64,000 bases of DNA from Caldilineaceae bacterium (GTDB lineage Bacteria; Chloroflexota; Anaerolineae; Caldilineales; Caldilineaceae): assembly GCA_022842065.1 (NCBI GenBank), contig JALHQH010000044.1:1-64000 (forward strand), written 5' to 3'. Position numbers and translations under genes: made by a program. The notes beneath the pieces were generated by a model, which had not been told where the DNA came from, ran no database searches, and saw only the letters and a program-made list of their open reading frames with translations. Shown piece by piece: positions 50,711 through 61,001 of this stretch. Each line of letters opens with the position of its first letter. The first letter of the stretch is position 1.

Positions 50711-53700
50711 TTACAGGCTTAGTTGATCGAGGAGTGCTTTGGCTGTGCATAGATCGGCTGTGTCCAAGCCTTCGGTAAACCACTGGTAGATCGGCGCAAG
50801 GAGCGCGTAGGCTGGCACTGATTTGCCTTGTTGATGCCATAAACGGGCAAGGCTGGTCGCCGTACGCAATTCGAGGGCTTTTGCCCCCTGCTGCCGGCTG
50901 ATTTGGAGGGCACGTTGTAGACAAGTTTGGGCTTCTTGCACAGCTTGACGCTGTAAGAGCAACTCGCCAAGGCGGCGATAGCATTCGGCTTCCCACCAAC
51001 GCTCGCCGGTTCGCTCGCCCCAAGCCAACGCCAGGCGCACCGTTGCAATGCTCGCGGTACTTTCGCCACAGCGCGCTTGCAGATCCGCGAGGAGCAGATA
51101 ATGCATAGGCAACGATGTTGCCGTCCCACTGTTGATCACTTGTTCTAACAATTGGGCAAGCAGATCGACCCGCTGGCGCAGATCGCCCGCTGTGTCCGAC
51201 TCGGCCCAAAGCAGTGGAATCATGGCAAAGAGCCGCCAGTAAAACAGCTCATATTGATCACAAATCGCGACAGCAATCTTTGTGTACGCCAGTACCGTTG
51301 CCCGATCGCCAAGGCACATGGCTTGATGCGACGCCAATGTATAGGCGATGGCCTGGTTGAGCGGTGTCCACTGCTCGCTTTGGAGGGTAAGCGCTGCTTG
51401 CGCGGCATCCTGCGCTTGATCTGGGTAACCTTGAAGCCAAAGTGCCATGGCACCAAAGACGTAAGTCATGATGGCCAGGGTTTGACTTTGCTGGAAGGTT
51501 TCACCCTGGCGTGTTCGGCTCTGCGTAAAGCTAAGACTCTGTCGATAGAGGGCAAATGCCTGGGCAGGCTGACCGCGATACAGCATGGTCATCCCGCGAC
51601 CGTGATACGCCAATTCGAGCAGATAGGGATCGTTGAGTTGCCTGGCCTGTTCCGGCATCTGCTCGGTCAGGCCATCAGCTTTAGCAAACGCCGCAGACGC
51701 AAAATAATAGCCCCACAAGCCATAATAGATAGAGATCGTACGCTCATCCGGCGCAACGTGTGTGGAAAGCGCTAATGCACGTTCATACAGCCCGCCGATG
51801 TCTTGGGCGCCATAGCCCTGTACGCCGGAGGCAGCGGCTGCGGTTAGCATCACCAGCAAGGTTACCTCGTGCTCTACCTGATTAGGTAAATCAGGATGCG
51901 CTTTGAGCAAGCGCAGGCCATGTTGGCAAAAGTTATGCACTTCTGCCGCGGCATGCAGGCGAAACGCACGGGTAGCGGCCTGCTGATAGTAAACAATTGC
52001 TTTCGCTGGTAAATGCGCTTGTTCAAAGTGCGCAGCCAGTTCACCGCAGAGCTTGTCAATTTCCGTACTTTCGATCTGTTCTAGCGCTTCTGCCACCCGC
52101 CGATGAAACAAGCGGCGACGCACTTGGCTCAACCCTTGGTAGGCCACCTCACGAATGCGGTCATGGCTAAAGTCGTAACGATCGGCGTCCTGCTCACGGA
52201 TAATGCGCCGTTGGCACAATTCGTCCAACGCTTGGACAAGCTGATCTTCGCTCAGTTGACCAGCTTGGGCGATGATGGCAAAGCGAAAGTGACGTCCGAC
52301 CGTTGCCGCCAAACCGGCGACTTCACGCGCTAGTGCGGAAAGTTGCGCAAGGCGCGCTTGGATCACCATTTGTACTTTGGGCGGCAACGCCTGGTGGTTG
52401 TCCGTATTGGTCCGCACACCCTCGATGATAAAGAGTGGATAGCCTTCAGTCACCTGATACAACATTTGCATTGTCGGCGTAGCCAACGCAGTGGTAGCGA
52501 CAGACTGGGCCAACTGTGCGGTTTCGGCGCGGGTGAGTGGGGGCAATTCAAAAGCGGTGAGTTGATGCGCATTTTGTAAATCGCGAAGCAACACATTGAC
52601 CGGATGTTGATGATCGACCGCCTCACTGCGACAGGTGCCGATAATCAGCAGACGCGCGTTTCCGTCATACCGGAGCAGATAGCGCAACCAGGCCAATGTC
52701 TCTTGATCGCACCATTGCAGATCGTCGATCAACAGCAGCAGAGGAGTTTTCTCGGCCATAATGGCTTTGGCTAGCGCATCCCAGAACCGCTGTCGCTGCC
52801 AGCTCTCGGTGAGTGGTGGGGGCGGCGTTGCATCGGTGCTGAGTAGCTCCGGCAAAAGGCGGGCAACTTCATACAACCAGATTTGATCCAACTTTGCCAG
52901 GCCGGGACGCAATGCGTCAGCGCGCAGCCACTCTGTTACAGGACCATAGGCCAGGTCACCTTCCGCTTCATAGGATCGGGTGCGTGCTGTCAAGATGCCC
53001 TGGCGCTCGGCCCACGTGAGCAACTCTTCCGCCAGGCGCGTTTTACCAATTCCCGCTTCACCCCAGAGGCAGACAAAATGGGGCTGGCCCTGCGCGGCCT
53101 TGTACCAAGCACTTTGTAACGTTTGCCATTCATGTTGACGACCGACCAAGGGATTTGCGTCAGCCGTCCCGGCTTTCGGTCGCTCGTCGGCCACCAGCGA
53201 CGCGTCACGGTGGCGTAGCCGTTCATAGAAGGCTTGGGTCGCGGCATCCGGTGGCACAGCCAATTCACGATCGAGGATGGCAACACACTCTTGATAGACA
53301 CGCAAGGCCGCGGCGTAGTCACCGTCTAGGGCATGGAGCTGCATTAAGCGTTGATAGCTCTTCTCGTCGAGGGGGTCAAAGCTGAGCAGGCGGCGCGCAT
53401 AGGCAATCCCGGCGCGGTACGCACGCTGATTTTCCAGCAGGGCGGTCAATTGGACCAACGCACCCATTACGGCCCCATGCAACTGTTGACGTATCGGTAG
53501 CAACCACTCGTCAAAACAACCGGGCAGCAACGCGCCTTGATATAAGTTGACGGCATGAGCAAGCTCATCCTGCCGGAGATGCGCAACCGACTTGCCGTCT
53601 GCGGTAATGTAGCGCGCCAAGACCGTTTGCAATTCAGCGACATCCAGCGTATAGGGTGCATCCGGTCGCCAGTGAACGGTGAGGTGATCCTGCGTTAGAA

Positions 53701-53986
53701 AGCGATCCGATTCAGGCAAGGCGTTGCGCAGTTGAAAGAGCAGCTTGCGCAGGTTCGTGTGCGCCTGTTTCTCGCTGGAATCCGGCCAGAATTGGAAGGC
53801 AAGCTGTTGACGAGATTGGGGTGCCTGGCGATGCAAGAGCAGGTAGGCCAACAACGCTTGCAGCCGCCCCGTGTTGATGCGTGTAATTGGTTCATCACCA
53901 TAGACCAAGCGAAAACCACCCAGCAGGGTAATGTGGAGGAGCGGCTTGGCGGTTTCAGTTTGCTGCATGTTCTGAATCAATGGCAT
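50711..53986 (-). CDS. Giant SARP-type transcriptional regulator: winged helix-BTAD-AAA-TPR
   Basis: This is an AfsR-like regulator of 1091 aa. Residues 16-105 are an OmpR/SARP winged helix. Residues about 110-258 form the bacterial transcriptional activation domain (LDEKSYQRLMQLHALDGDYAAALRVYQECVAILDREL). The ATPase has Walker A GEAGIGKT (309-316) and Walker B LLLLIDDLQW. The C-terminal 400 residues show TPR-like helices. SARPs bind direct repeats spaced by 11 bp. Such repeats precede both NTF2-like paralogues. Its own promoter region has one AGTGTTGC near 54070 (minus-strand GCAACACT) and a TTGCTA-16-GATAAT pair. No clear ribosome site supports ATG 53986 over the Met at codon 7. Confidence 0.85.
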   Translation of the reverse strand: MPLIQNMQQTETAKPLLHITLLGGFRLVYGDEPITRINTGRLQALLAYLLLHRQAPQSRQQLAFQFWPDSSEKQAHTNLRKLLFQLRNALPESDRFLTQDHLTVHWRPDAPYTLDVAELQTVLARYITADGKSVAHLRQDELAHAVNLYQGALLPGCFDEWLLPIRQQLHGAVMGALVQLTALLENQRAYRAGIAYARRLLSFDPLDEKSYQRLMQLHALDGDYAAALRVYQECVAILDRELAVPPDAATQAFYERLRHRDASLVADERPKAGTADANPLVGRQHEWQTLQSAWYKAAQGQPHFVCLWGEAGIGKTRLAEELLTWAERQGILTARTRSYEAEGDLAYGPVTEWLRADALRPGLAKLDQIWLYEVARLLPELLSTDATPPPPLTESWQRQRFWDALAKAIMAEKTPLLLLIDDLQWCDQETLAWLRYLLRYDGNARLLIIGTCRSEAVDHQHPVNVLLRDLQNAHQLTAFELPPLTRAETAQLAQSVATTALATPTMQMLYQVTEGYPLFIIEGVRTNTDNHQALPPKVQMVIQARLAQLSALAREVAGLAATVGRHFRFAIIAQAGQLSEDQLVQALDELCQRRIIREQDADRYDFSHDRIREVAYQGLSQVRRRLFHRRVAEALEQIESTEIDKLCGELAAHFEQAHLPAKAIVYYQQAATRAFRLHAAAEVHNFCQHGLRLLKAHPDLPNQVEHEVTLLVMLTAAAASGVQGYGAQDIGGLYERALALSTHVAPDERTISIYYGLWGYYFASAAFAKADGLTEQMPEQARQLNDPYLLELAYHGRGMTMLYRGQPAQAFALYRQSLSFTQSRTRQGETFQQSQTLAIMTYVFGAMALWLQGYPDQAQDAAQAALTLQSEQWTPLNQAIAYTLASHQAMCLGDRATVLAYTKIAVAICDQYELFYWRLFAMIPLLWAESDTAGDLRQRVDLLAQLLEQVINSGTATSLPMHYLLLADLQARCGESTASIATVRLALAWGERTGERWWEAECYRRLGELLLQRQAVQEAQTCLQRALQISRQQGAKALELRTATSLARLWHQQGKSVPAYALLAPIYQWFTEGLDTADLCTAKALLDQLSL

Positions 53987-54487
53987 AGGTGGGGATTATC
54001 CAACATATATGCAATACCCAAATTCATATAAATTTGCCGAACATTATCGCGCAAGCGGGTAACTTAGCAAAGTGTTGCTTTTAGGGTTAGTACAGTGTCA
54101 GCGAAATTATGCTGGTTTAGCCACGGAGTGGCGGCAGCTGGTAGCCCAGCCTTTTAAGGCTGGTTTTTAAGACCGCTGTTTACCCGATCCGAGGGTTAAA
54201 ACCCTCGGCTACCCTCAGCCGTCACTCCGTGACTGATCCGAATGCTAAAGCATTAAGTCTCTCTATTCAAACTGCTCACGCCTAACGGTGGTCTCACCAG
54301 TTACTATCACTAGGCTAACATTGGCGCAGACGGCATCTGCTATCATTGACTAAACAATTTCTCTTCCTCTTGGTAACTTTTTGGCTCAAAATTGGCACTT
54401 ACTGATGAAGGCCTTCACCGTTCGACCAATACCGTTTATCATGGCAGGGACAGCAAAGAACGAATCGACCGTCAAACATGATCTGTA
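53987..54487. other. Intergenic region with CACGGAGTG palindrome remnants
   Basis: This 500-bp region between divergent genes holds the SARP gene promoter and a degenerate palindrome near 54122-54240. Its outer arms have the CACGGAGTG/CACTCCGTG module of 15492-15583 (about 21 of 25 matched), with smaller AGCCTT/AAGGCT and CCGAGGGTT/AACCCTCGG hairpins inside. No gene is present. Confidence 0.65.
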
Positions 54488-56743
54488 ATGCGTGGATATA
54501 GAACCATGACCGAACTTAGCCAACTCGTCCAGGCGGCGCAAGGGGGAGATCGCGCCGCCTTTGGGGAGCTCGTTAACCGCTTTCAAGATATGGCCTTTGC
54601 CGGGGCTTACGCGCTGGTGGGCGAGGCTGATCTGGCGCAGGACATCGCGCAGGAGGCTTTTCTCGAAGCCTATCACAACCTGGGCAAGTTGCGCGAGCCG
54701 GCGGCTTTTCCCGGCTGGTTTCGGCGCATTGTGCTAGGGCGCGGTCATCGCGAACTGCGCCAACAGCCCCATCATCTACTACCGCTGGAACGGATCGATG
54801 CGCGCTACACCGATCGCGATGACCCGGCACAGCAGATCGACACGTTGCATTTACAGACAGAGCTGACCCAGGCGCTGGCGACATTATCAGAAGCCCAACG
54901 CTTGGTCATCACGCTTTGCTACATCGAAGGTTATCGCTATCAGGAAATTGCCGACTTTCTCGAACTCCCCCTTTCCACGGTCAAGAAACGGCTCTTTGCT
55001 GCCCGCCGCAAGTTACAAGGAAGGATGCTGCACATGGTACAGGATCGCTTACAGCAGAGCAAACCGTCGCAGGACGCGAGCTTTGCGCAACAGGTACAAT
55101 TTTTTCTGGCAGTGCGCGACGCCGATCTCACCACGATCAAGCGCTTGGTGGCTCAGAACCCCGCCTTACTGCACGCACAGACCGAATGGAAGATGGCTTT
55201 AGGGCTACATTATTGGCCATTGGGTTCGACCGCCATGCATCTAGCCGCGGGCATGGGCAACACAGCCCTCTTGGCTTATCTCTTGGCGCAGCAGGTCGAT
55301 CCAACGGTTAAGAGTCGGGCGGGCATGAGCCCGCTGCACATTGCCACCATCATGAACCAGGCCGAGTGTGTGCAACTACTATTGGATCACAATGTCGATC
55401 CCAACCAGCGCGCGGTACACGAGCAAACGCCTTTGCATCAAGCGGTGCTGCGCAACAATCACGCGCTTGCAACGTTGCTGCTTCAAAACGGCGCTGATCT
55501 CAGCTTGACGGATGCACAGCAGCGGACGCCCATGGCTTGGGCCGTCATCCGCCAAAATCCACAGCTGATCGAGCTGCTCGTCAGCCAGGGCGCGCCGCCA
55601 CCAGTTGCGCTTCCGGCGACAGCAGTAGCAACGCGGCTAGATCCAACCGAGCCAGCCTTTGCGCTAGACCAACTGCGCGGGGCCATTCTAGCTGCGGATG
55701 GCAGCGTCCGCACTGCGCCCAATCGTTCAACGCCCATCCACAAAAGTGACGGGCAAGGGTTAGTATCGGCGGCATCGTCAATGCTCGCCACCGGCATCAA
55801 ATTCATTGATCTGTTGGCGCCCCTCGTGCGTGGTGGGCAGAATGGGATCTTCACCCCACTATCCGGCGTCGGTTTGATGGTTGTGATGGGTCAGTTGGTC
55901 CACAGCATGAGTACCCGCCACGGCAAACAAGCGAAGGGTTGCACGGTTTGGCTGATCCAAGAAAGCAAGTTGCACCGGGCCGAAGAACAGAAGTTAAGCT
56001 GGCGCGAGTTAGGGGTCGCTGACGAGATTGTCTATGTGACCAGCGCCACCGGGGCTGATCTGGCGGAACAGCGCCAAGCGGTGGAGACCGGGCTGCGCAT
56101 TGCCAACCAGTTCCAGCGTAATGGGCAGGAGGTCTTATTACTGGTCGATAGTCAACTCGCCCAGGTGGAGGGAGTTCTTGGCTATCTGCGCGCCAACGCT
56201 AGCGTCACCACCGAAGCGGCCGTCACCACGCTGGTGAACGGCAATCATACCCCTGGCGCGTTACCCCTTGTCTATGCTGGGTTGGACGCGGTCTTGGCCT
56301 TTGATTACACACGTGCCGTTGCCCGTCTTTATCCGGCGCTGGACCCGGTGCGCTCGTACTCGACATTGCTGGCGCGCGGTCTGGTTTCTAGTACCCATCA
56401 ACAGGTCGCGGCTGCGGTCAAACGGTTATTGCAACGCTATGGCGAGTTGCGCGCCCCCATGGAACAGCACAAGATGAGCACCGACGGCCTCTGGTATATT
56501 GAAGATGACCCCAATCTGGTGGCGGAGATTAACCGAGCGCAGCGCCTGGATCGCTTCCTCACGCAGCCCTTCTATGGCGCCGAACCGTGGACTGGCATCG
56601 TGGGGCAACTGGTTGATGTTGATGCGACGATTGCCGGTTGTCAAGCGATTCTGGCGGGGGAGTATGATGCATTGCCCAAGGAAACGTTTGCCTATATTGG
56701 GCGCATTGAAGAGGCGGTGGCGAAGGCGGCAACGCTTGTTTGA
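54488..56743 (+). CDS. ECF sigma factor-ankyrin-F1-ATPase beta-like fusion protein
   Basis: This 751-aa fusion is the most unusual gene of the window. Residues 10-80 are sigma region 2 (LVNRFQDMAFAGAYALVG, DIAQEAFLEAYHNL) and 125-175 are region 4 (YQEIADFLELPLSTVKKRLF). Residues 205-370 form about four ankyrin repeats (STAMHLAAGMGNTALLAYLL, QTPLHQAVLRNNHALATLLL). Residues about 430-751 align by eye to the F1-ATPase beta subunit: TGIKFIDLLAPLVRGGQNGIF, a P-loop position reading PLSGVGLM with no lysine, LLLVDS at Walker B, YPALDP, RFLTQPFYGAEPWTG and GEYDALP...GRIEEAV. The loss of the P-loop Lys implies a sensing or binding role rather than ATP turnover. ATG 54506 is an alternative start. Confidence 0.85.
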   Translation: MRGYRTMTELSQLVQAAQGGDRAAFGELVNRFQDMAFAGAYALVGEADLAQDIAQEAFLEAYHNLGKLREPAAFPGWFRRIVLGRGHRELRQQPHHLLPLERIDARYTDRDDPAQQIDTLHLQTELTQALATLSEAQRLVITLCYIEGYRYQEIADFLELPLSTVKKRLFAARRKLQGRMLHMVQDRLQQSKPSQDASFAQQVQFFLAVRDADLTTIKRLVAQNPALLHAQTEWKMALGLHYWPLGSTAMHLAAGMGNTALLAYLLAQQVDPTVKSRAGMSPLHIATIMNQAECVQLLLDHNVDPNQRAVHEQTPLHQAVLRNNHALATLLLQNGADLSLTDAQQRTPMAWAVIRQNPQLIELLVSQGAPPPVALPATAVATRLDPTEPAFALDQLRGAILAADGSVRTAPNRSTPIHKSDGQGLVSAASSMLATGIKFIDLLAPLVRGGQNGIFTPLSGVGLMVVMGQLVHSMSTRHGKQAKGCTVWLIQESKLHRAEEQKLSWRELGVADEIVYVTSATGADLAEQRQAVETGLRIANQFQRNGQEVLLLVDSQLAQVEGVLGYLRANASVTTEAAVTTLVNGNHTPGALPLVYAGLDAVLAFDYTRAVARLYPALDPVRSYSTLLARGLVSSTHQQVAAAVKRLLQRYGELRAPMEQHKMSTDGLWYIEDDPNLVAEINRAQRLDRFLTQPFYGAEPWTGIVGQLVDVDATIAGCQAILAGEYDALPKETFAYIGRIEEAVAKAATLV

Positions 56744-56906
56744 TGCAGATAGTGGCAATTGGCACGCTGGCCCAACTTTTGGCTGAAAGTTTAGAAATGC
56801 AAATGTTATGGGCTGCGGAGTAAAAAACGCCTGTGCGGTAGTGTCGCTCGTTATTCGCCAAAGGCTCGCAGTGGCAAATAACGCGTGACACTCACCCTGT
56901 GCTTAT

Positions 56907-58673
56907 TCAAGGCAAAGGATTGGGGTTGAATAAGGCCTGGGCTGCGGCAAAATCGGTCTCTAGCGCGGGCCAGCCGAGGTCGCCTGTTGCGGTCCAGCGG
57001 CGTTTGAGTTGCCAGCTCATCAAGTCGATGTCGATCCCGACCTCGTGACCATCGCGTTGATAATAAACGGTATAGCGCCGTTCGCCGGCTGCGGGATAGG
57101 TGTACGGTGGGTCGCAATGTTCTATCAGCGTCCCGCCGGCAACGGTGGCCCCAAAGTGCGCCCCATCAGTATAAGCGTGGCGGGCGGCAAGCTCCAGATA
57201 GAAGGCGACAATTGGTTTGCCCTGGTAAAAGGCACCGGGCCAATTCAACTCCCAGAAACGCTTCTCCGGACCGCGATAGTTATATAATTCTAAGACCAGA
57301 TCGCCATCCCGTTCAACCAACTGAATTGGCGTCTCCTTACCCAGGCGGGTGAGCGTCAGCGGTTGCACGGCGATTAAAGTGTCGCCGCTACCCACCACAA
57401 TGGTTTCACCGGCCGCGACCGCGTAAGGCAACTGCTTTATCCGCTGCGGACCAACCCAAAGCGCATCGATCTGGGCGGCCTGCGTCCAGATGAGCACCGC
57501 TTTGGCGCTATGCCCCTGGCGAAAATTCTGTGGTGCATAGATCCCGATGGCACGGCTACCCTGCTGTACGCTGAAAAAATCGCCCTCATCCGGCAAGTTG
57601 CGTGTCTTCGTCCGGTCCGTGGCATGGTACGCGTCGCCAAACCACTGGTCATTGGTGATGTAGCGGGTGTAGAGCACACCGGGGCGATCAGCCCCTGGGC
57701 GCGTAAAGTGGGCCATACACACATTTGCCTGGGAATTGAAGCTGCTGGTCGCCGTGCCCAGAACATACTCGGGTGTATGATAAGTAGTCAAGGCCAACTT
57801 GCGGTTACGTTCAGCCGTTTCCGTGATCTGGAAGGTGGGCGGCCGTTCGTCGAGCAGACCGGCTACCCAACCCGGTACGGTGCCGTCGGCGATCCAGCCG
57901 CGCACTAGCTCGATCTCCGGTGGGGTTTCGCAGACGACCGAGGGCTGATAGGCGCGGCCATGCGGCCCGGCCCAACGCCCGGTGGGGGTATGGATATGCA
58001 GTGCAATCGAGAGGGCTAAGCGTGCCGTCATCTGCTGGGCCAAGGCGCGCGTTGGCGCATCCTGCACGAGATCGCGTAACTGTTTGAGCGCACGGATAGT
58101 CACGGCCCCATAGGTGGGGCTGTTATACTCAAAGGGGTGACCATGTTGGGCGGTATATTGCATCCAGGCGGATAGCTTCGCATAGCCGCGGGCGGCGATG
58201 GCGGGATCGCCTAACAACTCGCCACCCAAGCAACTATTCAGGATGTCGAGGACGGTAATGTTGGTGTAGGCGACCAGTACATCAAGCCGTGCAATCGCTT
58301 CCAGCCCCAGCCGAATCGCGCGTTGTAGCCGGTTGTAGTCGGCGGGGGCAAGCCGCTCCCCGTGAAGAATCAACAGCGGAATCAGCGCTTCCAGGTTAAA
58401 TTCGACGGCGTTGAGATCCTCAACCAGCTGATCTTCGCGCATCCAGTAGAAGTTGCCATAGTGGGGATCTCGTTCATCTAATTCCTGACAGGCCAACAGG
58501 GCATCGAGCACCTTGGTGGCCAGTGCCAAATCGGTCGGGGTCCCATTGGCCACCAACTGCGCGACGAAGTGCGCCGCTTGGCGACTTTCGTGAAAGTGGC
58601 CAAATTCCGTTTCTTTCCGGATCATGTGGGTGGCGGGGTTGTAGTTAACGGGTAAGGGCAAAGGTTGGGTCAT
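56907..58673 (-). CDS. Large uncharacterised protein, heparinase/alginate-lyase-like toroid suspected
   Basis: This is an uncharacterised protein of about 588 aa. The N-terminal half is helical with repeated Leu-rich pairs, consistent with an (alpha/alpha) toroid. The C-terminal half (from about 290) looks beta-rich, with Tyr, Trp and His clusters (WFGDAYHATDRTKTRNLPDEGDFF). This layout recalls polysaccharide lyases of the heparinase II/III type, but no signature is clear. No signal peptide is seen. Starts at 58673 and 58685 are both possible, and the frame runs to 58733. It overlaps the helicase gene's end, so it is in the same transcript. Confidence 0.5.
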   Translation of the reverse strand: MTQPLPLPVNYNPATHMIRKETEFGHFHESRQAAHFVAQLVANGTPTDLALATKVLDALLACQELDERDPHYGNFYWMREDQLVEDLNAVEFNLEALIPLLILHGERLAPADYNRLQRAIRLGLEAIARLDVLVAYTNITVLDILNSCLGGELLGDPAIAARGYAKLSAWMQYTAQHGHPFEYNSPTYGAVTIRALKQLRDLVQDAPTRALAQQMTARLALSIALHIHTPTGRWAGPHGRAYQPSVVCETPPEIELVRGWIADGTVPGWVAGLLDERPPTFQITETAERNRKLALTTYHTPEYVLGTATSSFNSQANVCMAHFTRPGADRPGVLYTRYITNDQWFGDAYHATDRTKTRNLPDEGDFFSVQQGSRAIGIYAPQNFRQGHSAKAVLIWTQAAQIDALWVGPQRIKQLPYAVAAGETIVVGSGDTLIAVQPLTLTRLGKETPIQLVERDGDLVLELYNYRGPEKRFWELNWPGAFYQGKPIVAFYLELAARHAYTDGAHFGATVAGGTLIEHCDPPYTYPAAGERRYTVYYQRDGHEVGIDIDLMSWQLKRRWTATGDLGWPALETDFAAAQALFNPNPLP

Positions 58674-60462
58674 GATATTGCTCATTCCAGGTGGCACCAT
58701 AAGCCTGGTAGGCTGGGTGACGGTTGAAGACAATGAGATTCTGGCGCGTTCTGGTCATGGCAACATAGAAGAGGTAGGGGCCTTGGGCCGCCCAAAAGCT
58801 ATCATCCGGGGGGGTGACGACAATCACATTTTTCATCTCCCAGCCTTTAAAGCTGTGGACCGTGCTGACGGTGATGCGCTGGTCGTAGGGTGCAAAAGTG
58901 CGTTTGCGAAAACGGCGCTGCTTGCGCCCAACTTGGCCATCATCCTCTGTCAACAGGTGATTGACTGCCATTTGTTGTTGTTCAAGTTTGGTGACCAATA
59001 ACCACCCATCGCGTTGCGTGGGCGTTAGAATGACAATATCGGCCGGCGCAACCCTCCGTTGCCCAATGAGCCACTGGACGGTGCGACAAATCTCATTGCT
59101 GGCTGTTTCTAGATTGGTGATATTGTGCCAGACCAAAGTGGATTCGGCAAGGTCAGTGCGGGTTGCCGGCACCACAGGCATGGGATTCGGTAAAAAAAGT
59201 TCGGCAAAACGCGCGGCTTCACGGGCTACATTGGGGGGTAAGCGGTAACTCTCTTTCATTTCGCGCCAGCGGCCGCGGAATTTGGTGCCGCTCATCTGTT
59301 CCAGCCAACTGTCATCGCGCTGATAGAGATTCTGTTGGCGGTCCGCAACAAAGAGTAACTCGTCATTATCCGATAAGAAATGGCAGAGCGTATCATAATA
59401 GCTGCGTTGAAAGTCCTGCCCTTCATCGATCAGAATCGCGTCATAGCTGCGGTGGTTGGCATTTTTCTGGGCTTGCAGCGTACTGACCACTAGTTTGATG
59501 ACCAGATCATCCAAGACATTTTCGGGTGGGCGGCGCGCCCACTGGGGCCATTCCACCCCATTTTCCGTCAGAAAATTTTTGCAAAAGCCATGAAAATGGT
59601 GAAATTCGATATTCTGCCAGGGAAAGCTGGTGGTCGTTTGCATTAACAAGCGGCGGATGTACTGCCAGAGCGCAACATTAAAGGTCACGACCAGCACCCG
59701 CTTGCCGGCTGCGGCCAAGTTCGCTGCCCGTTGCGCAATGACCAACGTTTTACCACTACCGGCGACACCATGCAGCCGCTGATGTTGACCTGGTGAGGGC
59801 AGCACATGGCGCCGTTGCACCTCGGTGAGGAGCAACGGTTCAACTGTGGCTGGTTTATGGACAGGTGGCGCGAGCCAGAAATGCAGTTCTCTGAGCCAGT
59901 CCGCTGGTAGGGGGCGGCTCGGTGGCCGTTGCGCCATCGGCAAGACTGCTGCGAGATTGCCACTTTCGATGGCATCTTGGCCAAAGATCGCACCTCGACC
60001 TGGTGCAATGGGGGCAAAGACCTGGGCGGCATGGGTAGTGGCATGTGGAAAGTAGAGTGCGATTTGAAATGTGCTGAGGGCACGTCGGTCGCGCATGACC
60101 GTTTCCCCGATATAAGGCATATAAAAGTTAAGTAGATTCTCGACATAATTTTCGGCTTGACGGGCCGGAGCCAGTACTGGGTGAATCTGATTATCGATGC
60201 GCAACGTATAACGTAAGTAGCGTCCACGGCGATCACAGCGATAATGGCGCAGATCCCAGGGGACTACCGCAAAAAAAGTAAGACCATGATCAGGATGCAG
60301 GGCCACCAGATGGGGACGGTCGCCATTAAAGAAGGGATAGGCATAGACCTCCCATGGGGAAGCGAGCGCTTCTTGCAAGAAATTATACAGGTCTTCTGTG
60401 CTTTTTGTTAGAAAAATGGCGTCTTGTGGCTGTAAAGAAGCGGCAGGGGGTATCAAGCTCAC
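58645..60462 (-). CDS. UvrD/Rep-type superfamily 1 helicase with NERD-like N-terminus
   Basis: This is a 605-aa superfamily 1A helicase or ATPase. Walker A is GVAGSGKT (232-239), motif II is LIDEGQDF, motif V is STVHSFKGWEMKNVIVV and motif VI is YVAMTRTRQNLIVF. The N-terminal 160 residues (HPVLAPARQAENYVENLL) resemble a NERD nuclease-related domain. It begins with GTG behind AGGAG. The next gene overlaps its 3' end by about 29 bases. Related proteins act in DNA repair or in defence. Either is possible. Confidence 0.82.
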   Translation of the reverse strand: MSLIPPAASLQPQDAIFLTKSTEDLYNFLQEALASPWEVYAYPFFNGDRPHLVALHPDHGLTFFAVVPWDLRHYRCDRRGRYLRYTLRIDNQIHPVLAPARQAENYVENLLNFYMPYIGETVMRDRRALSTFQIALYFPHATTHAAQVFAPIAPGRGAIFGQDAIESGNLAAVLPMAQRPPSRPLPADWLRELHFWLAPPVHKPATVEPLLLTEVQRRHVLPSPGQHQRLHGVAGSGKTLVIAQRAANLAAAGKRVLVVTFNVALWQYIRRLLMQTTTSFPWQNIEFHHFHGFCKNFLTENGVEWPQWARRPPENVLDDLVIKLVVSTLQAQKNANHRSYDAILIDEGQDFQRSYYDTLCHFLSDNDELLFVADRQQNLYQRDDSWLEQMSGTKFRGRWREMKESYRLPPNVAREAARFAELFLPNPMPVVPATRTDLAESTLVWHNITNLETASNEICRTVQWLIGQRRVAPADIVILTPTQRDGWLLVTKLEQQQMAVNHLLTEDDGQVGRKQRRFRKRTFAPYDQRITVSTVHSFKGWEMKNVIVVTPPDDSFWAAQGPYLFYVAMTRTRQNLIVFNRHPAYQAYGATWNEQYHDPTFALTR

Positions 60463-61001
60463 GAAAAAATCTCCTATAATTAGCTATACTACAAAGCAAC
60501 AGATACAGGGACGGCACACCGTAAAATCGGGCACGTTGAACAGTGTTCCAGTGTGATCGAGTTAATTGAAACAGCGCTTTAGCTGGTGATGAAGCAAGCG
60601 TTGTTGCGTGCTGGTCGCCATAAAAAGGCTTAGCGGTTTTGCACAAGCAGCAGGCAATTCATTTGCGCTGTAACAGAGTATGTTATACTGCGCTTGGCAT
60701 TGGTCAGGACCAACTTTGCTGCTCTATAGGATGAGCAGCTTTGTTTTGTGCCGTGGACGTAAAGTGCTCGCAATGCTAACGTTACCGATCTGCTAAAAGG
60801 CGAAACGACCTTGACCATTATTGCATGAGGGTACAGAGGTGTCAATGCAATTTATGTTTCGGATAGGCAGCGCTTTTGACGCATTTCGTGCGTGTAGATA
60901 TGATTAGGCGTGGCTGCGCGACTGGCCGTTGTTGCGCCAAAAACGGGGTGTTTTTTTAAAAATTCAACAAAAGTCCTAGAAACAGAAGTATTAGAAATTG
61001 T
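60463..61001. other. Intergenic region with extended -10 and terminator-like hairpin
   Basis: This 538-bp gap contains TGTTATACT (60681-60689, extended -10) and, about 30 bases on, a GCTGCTC/GAGCAGC hairpin (60718-60739) followed by TTTGTTTT. A short attenuated transcript is possible but not compelling. I see no gene. Confidence 0.4.
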
